From positions 1 to 64,000 of the forward strand of contig NZ_DASVGN010000033.1 of assembly GCF_036379515.1 (NCBI RefSeq): a stretch of 64,000 nucleotides of DNA, written 5' to 3'. The position numbers and the translations under genes were made by a program. The stretch comes from Castellaniella sp036379515 (GTDB lineage Bacteria > Pseudomonadota > Gammaproteobacteria > Burkholderiales > Burkholderiaceae_B). Within the stretch, counting starts at the first letter, position 1. Each line of letters begins with the position of its first letter. This document shows, one piece after another, positions 61,489-64,000 of this stretch. Below the pieces are notes generated by a model. It saw only the letters and a list, made by a program, of their open reading frames with translations. It was not told where the DNA came from and searched no databases.

Positions 61489-64000
61489 ATGACTGACTCT
61501 ACCTTCTCTGCCCGGCGCCAGACCGCTGACCAGGGTCTCTATCACCCTGAATACGAACACGACGCCTGCGGCGTGGGCTTCGTGGCCCACATCGAAGGCC
61601 ACAAAAATCACACGATCATTCAGCAAGGACTGAAGATCCTGGAAAACCTGGATCACCGGGGTGCCGTAGGGGCCGACGAGCTCATGGGCGACGGCGCCGG
61701 CATTCTGATCCAGATCCCCGACCAGCTCTACCGCGAAGAGATGGCGGCACAGGGCGTCATCTTGCCGCCCCCCGATGATTACGGCGTCGCAATGGTGTTT
61801 CTGCCCAAAGAAACGGCCTCGCGCCTGGCCTGTGAACGCGAACTGGAACGTGCAGTGCGTGACGAAGGGCAAGTGGTGCTGGGCTGGCGCGACGTCCCCA
61901 TCGACCACGAGATGGAGATGTCGCCTACAGTGCGCGCTTGCGAGCCGATCATCCGCCAGCTTTTCGTGGGCCGCGGGCCGGACATCATGGTGCCGGACGC
62001 GCTGGAGCGCAAGCTGTACGTCATCCGCAAGACGGCGAGCCACGCGATTCAGCGCCTGCAGCTGACGCACGGGCAGGAATATTTCGTGCCGTCGATTTCG
62101 GTGCGCACCGTGGTGTACAAGGGGTTGCTGCTGGCCACCCAGGTGGGCCGCTACTACCGTGACCTGACCGACACGCGTGCCGTGACGGCGCTGGCGATGG
62201 TGCACCAGCGGTTTTCGACCAACACCTTCCCGGCCTGGCCACTGGCCCACCCCTACCGCATGATTGCGCACAATGGCGAAATCAACACGGTGAAGGGCAA
62301 CTTCAACTGGCTGCGCGCCCGCGAAGGCGAAATGCGTTCAGCCGTGCTGGGGGACGATCTGTCCAAGCTCTACCCCATCGTCTACGAGGGGCAGTCGGAC
62401 ACGGCCACCTTCGACAATTGCCTGGAACTGCTGGTGATGTCGGGCTACACCCTGCCGCACGCCATGATGATCATGCTGCCAGAAGCCTGGGAACAGCATG
62501 CGGACATGGACGAATCCCGCCGGGCCTTCTACGAATACCACGCCGCGCTGATGGAGCCCTGGGACGGGCCGGCGGCGATCACCTTCACCGACGGCCGCCA
62601 GATCGGCGCCGTGCTGGACCGCAATGGCCTGCGCCCTGCCCGTTACCTGATCACCGACGACAAGATGGTGATCCTGGCTTCTGAAGCCGGGGTGCTGCCG
62701 ATTCCTGAACACCGCATCATCAAGAAATGGCGCCTGCAGCCCGGCAAGATGCTGCTCATCGACCTGCAACAAGGCCGCATCATTGAAGACGAGGAAATCA
62801 AGTCGCAACTGGCCAACGCGCACCCGTATCCCCAGTGGATCGAACGCCTGCGCCTGAAGCTGGATGACCTGCCCGCCCTGAAGGCCGAAGAGCTGCCGGC
62901 ATCGACCAGCAGCCTGCTCGATCGCGAACAGGCTTTTGGCTGGACGGTGGAGGACTTCAAATTCATTCTGGAGCCCATGGCCACGAACGGCCAGGAAATC
63001 ATCGGCTCGATGGGCAACGACGCGCCGCTCACGGTGCTGTCCGACCGGCCCAAGCCTTTCTATAACTATTTCCGGCAAATGTTCGCGCAGGTGACCAACC
63101 CGCCGATCGATTCGATCCGCGAGCAGCTGGTGATGTCGCTGGTGTCGTTCATCGGCCCCAAGCCCAACCTGCTGGACATCAACAACGTCAACCCGCCGCT
63201 GCGGCTGGAAATCAACCAGCCGGTGCTGGACGTAGCCGCCATGGCGCAGCTGCGCCACATCAGCCAGCAGACGGGCGATAAATTCCGCTGCTTCGAGCTG
63301 GACATCACGTACCCGGTGGCCTGGGGTGCCGAAGGCATCGAAGCCTGTCTGGCCTCGCTGTGCGCGAGCGCAGCCGACGCCGTGCGCAGCGGCTACAACA
63401 TCCTGCTGCTGAGCGATCGCAAGGTAGATGCCGAGCGCGTGCCCATCCCGGCGCTGCTGGCCACGTCTGCGGTCCACCAGCATCTGATCCACACGGGGCT
63501 GCGTACCCGTACGGGCCTTATCGTAGAATCGGGTTCGGTGCGTGAAACCCACCACTTTGCCCTGCTGGGCGGCTACGGGGCCGAAGCCGTGCACCCTTAT
63601 CTGGCATTCGAGGCGCTGGCGCAGTTCCCCAACCCCGAAGAAGCCACGCACAACTACATCAAGGCGGTGAACAAAGGCCTGAAGAAGGTGATGTCCAAGA
63701 TGGGCATCTCGACCTACATGTCGTACACCGGCGCGCAGATCTTCGAGGCCGTGGGCCTGCATAGCTCGCTGGTGAAGAAGTACTTCTCGGGAACACCCAG
63801 CAACATCGAAGGCATCGGGATTTTCGAAGTGGCCGAAGAAGCGCTGCGCACGCACCGTGCGGCCTACAGCGCCGACCCGGTCCTGGCGACACGCCTGGAC
63901 GAAGGCGGCGACTACGCCTTCCGCATCCGCGGCGAACAGCACATGTGGACGCCGGATTCGATCGCCAAGCTGCAGCATTCGACGCGGGCCAACGATTACT
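61489..64000 (+). CDS. gltB: glutamate synthase (NADPH) large subunit, C-terminus cut by window edge
   Basis: First 837 codons of a protein normally about 1,500-1,580 residues. After a short propeptide the class II glutaminase nucleophile Cys27 follows in YEHDACGVGFVAHI; VHQRFSTNTFPAWPLAHPYRMIAHNGEINT and the central domain DRPKPFYNYFRQMFAQVTNPPIDSIRE are clear. It makes glutamate from 2-oxoglutarate and glutamine. The FMN and Fe-S part is beyond the right edge. Start at 61489 (MTDSTFSARR) is the only one that gives the expected propeptide. Confidence 0.96.
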   Translation, partial: MTDSTFSARRQTADQGLYHPEYEHDACGVGFVAHIEGHKNHTIIQQGLKILENLDHRGAVGADELMGDGAGILIQIPDQLYREEMAAQGVILPPPDDYGVAMVFLPKETASRLACERELERAVRDEGQVVLGWRDVPIDHEMEMSPTVRACEPIIRQLFVGRGPDIMVPDALERKLYVIRKTASHAIQRLQLTHGQEYFVPSISVRTVVYKGLLLATQVGRYYRDLTDTRAVTALAMVHQRFSTNTFPAWPLAHPYRMIAHNGEINTVKGNFNWLRAREGEMRSAVLGDDLSKLYPIVYEGQSDTATFDNCLELLVMSGYTLPHAMMIMLPEAWEQHADMDESRRAFYEYHAALMEPWDGPAAITFTDGRQIGAVLDRNGLRPARYLITDDKMVILASEAGVLPIPEHRIIKKWRLQPGKMLLIDLQQGRIIEDEEIKSQLANAHPYPQWIERLRLKLDDLPALKAEELPASTSSLLDREQAFGWTVEDFKFILEPMATNGQEIIGSMGNDAPLTVLSDRPKPFYNYFRQMFAQVTNPPIDSIREQLVMSLVSFIGPKPNLLDINNVNPPLRLEINQPVLDVAAMAQLRHISQQTGDKFRCFELDITYPVAWGAEGIEACLASLCASAADAVRSGYNILLLSDRKVDAERVPIPALLATSAVHQHLIHTGLRTRTGLIVESGSVRETHHFALLGGYGAEAVHPYLAFEALAQFPNPEEATHNYIKAVNKGLKKVMSKMGISTYMSYTGAQIFEAVGLHSSLVKKYFSGTPSNIEGIGIFEVAEEALRTHRAAYSADPVLATRLDEGGDYAFRIRGEQHMWTPDSIAKLQHSTRANDY

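Noticed and set aside
62338..63978. Long open frame of 546 codons on the minus strand
   Set aside because: It is fully antisense to gltB, whose motifs are clear; GC-rich codon use keeps the opposite frame open. The translated sequence resembles no protein family.
1..64000. CRISPR arrays, tRNA or rRNA genes, insertion sequences
   Set aside because: I looked for regularly spaced repeats, tRNA-like cloverleaf arms and intact transposase genes on both strands and found none; the RAYT-like gene lacks catalytic residues.

Overview
The window looks like the chromosome of a GC-rich betaproteobacterium, most likely Burkholderiales/Alcaligenaceae. This rests on the style of the glutamate synthase, Pgi, NCS2 permease and beta-oxidation genes, on a GlxA-type regulator beside a betaine ABC transporter, and on a RAYT-like gene directly before gltB. 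The genus cannot be fixed from the sequence alone. Both window edges cut genes: an acyl-CoA ligase on the left and gltB on the right.

Region 1 (1-8.1 kb, all minus strand) is a catabolic and transport unit. It holds a GlxA/AraC regulator, a four-gene glycine-betaine-type ABC importer (permease, ATPase, permease, binding protein), a nitrilase-superfamily amidohydrolase, an acyl-CoA dehydrogenase and an acyl-CoA ligase. It reads as uptake and CoA-dependent breakdown of a quaternary-amine or betaine-like acid. A His-rich secreted protein follows at 8.2-8.7 kb.

Region 2 (8.8-47.9 kb) is a very large surface-polysaccharide locus in three transcription blocks. (a) Minus strand, 8.8-13.9 kb: WcaJ-type initiating transferase, gmd, fcl, manC (GDP-fucose and GDP-mannose supply). 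(b) Plus strand, 14.0-22.8 kb: ligase/polymerase-like membrane proteins, a Wzx-type flippase, four glycosyltransferases and a WcaF-like acetyltransferase, most with overlapping stop/start codons; together with (a) this resembles a colanic-acid-type set. (c) Minus strand, 47.8 to 22.8 kb, apparently one unit of about 23 genes. It begins with an EPS-type MarR regulator, preceded by a 12-base ops element (GGCGGTAGCGTG), and continues with a PglK-like ABC exporter, methyltransferases, a GT11 fucosyltransferase, asparagine synthase, Ugd, several glycosyltransferases and a second gmd-fcl-manC set. It ends with a PglA/C/D/E/F-like set that would make and load diacetylbacillosamine. Codon and base use in 28-46 kb is visibly more AT-rich than the flanks, suggesting acquired DNA.

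Region 3 (48-52.2 kb) holds a restriction-endonuclease/STAND NTPase gene (probable phage defence), a HicAB toxin-antitoxin pair with a palindromic operator, and a RfaH/NusG-like antiterminator. The antiterminator is the natural partner of the ops site at the head of the 25-kb operon.

Region 4 (52.3-64 kb) is ordinary chromosome: NCS2 purine permease, pgi, a Phd/YefM-RelE-type toxin-antitoxin pair, a fadA/fadB-like beta-oxidation pair, a RAYT-family protein that has lost its catalytic HUH motif, and gltB.

The most striking observation is a run of 11 G (minus strand, 44599-44609) inside an FkbM methyltransferase gene. The run splits the gene into two frames. With 9 or 12 G the two halves join into a normal-length FkbM protein with the VIDVGANKGDW motif restored, so this is very probably a phase-variable sugar methyltransferase captured in the OFF state.
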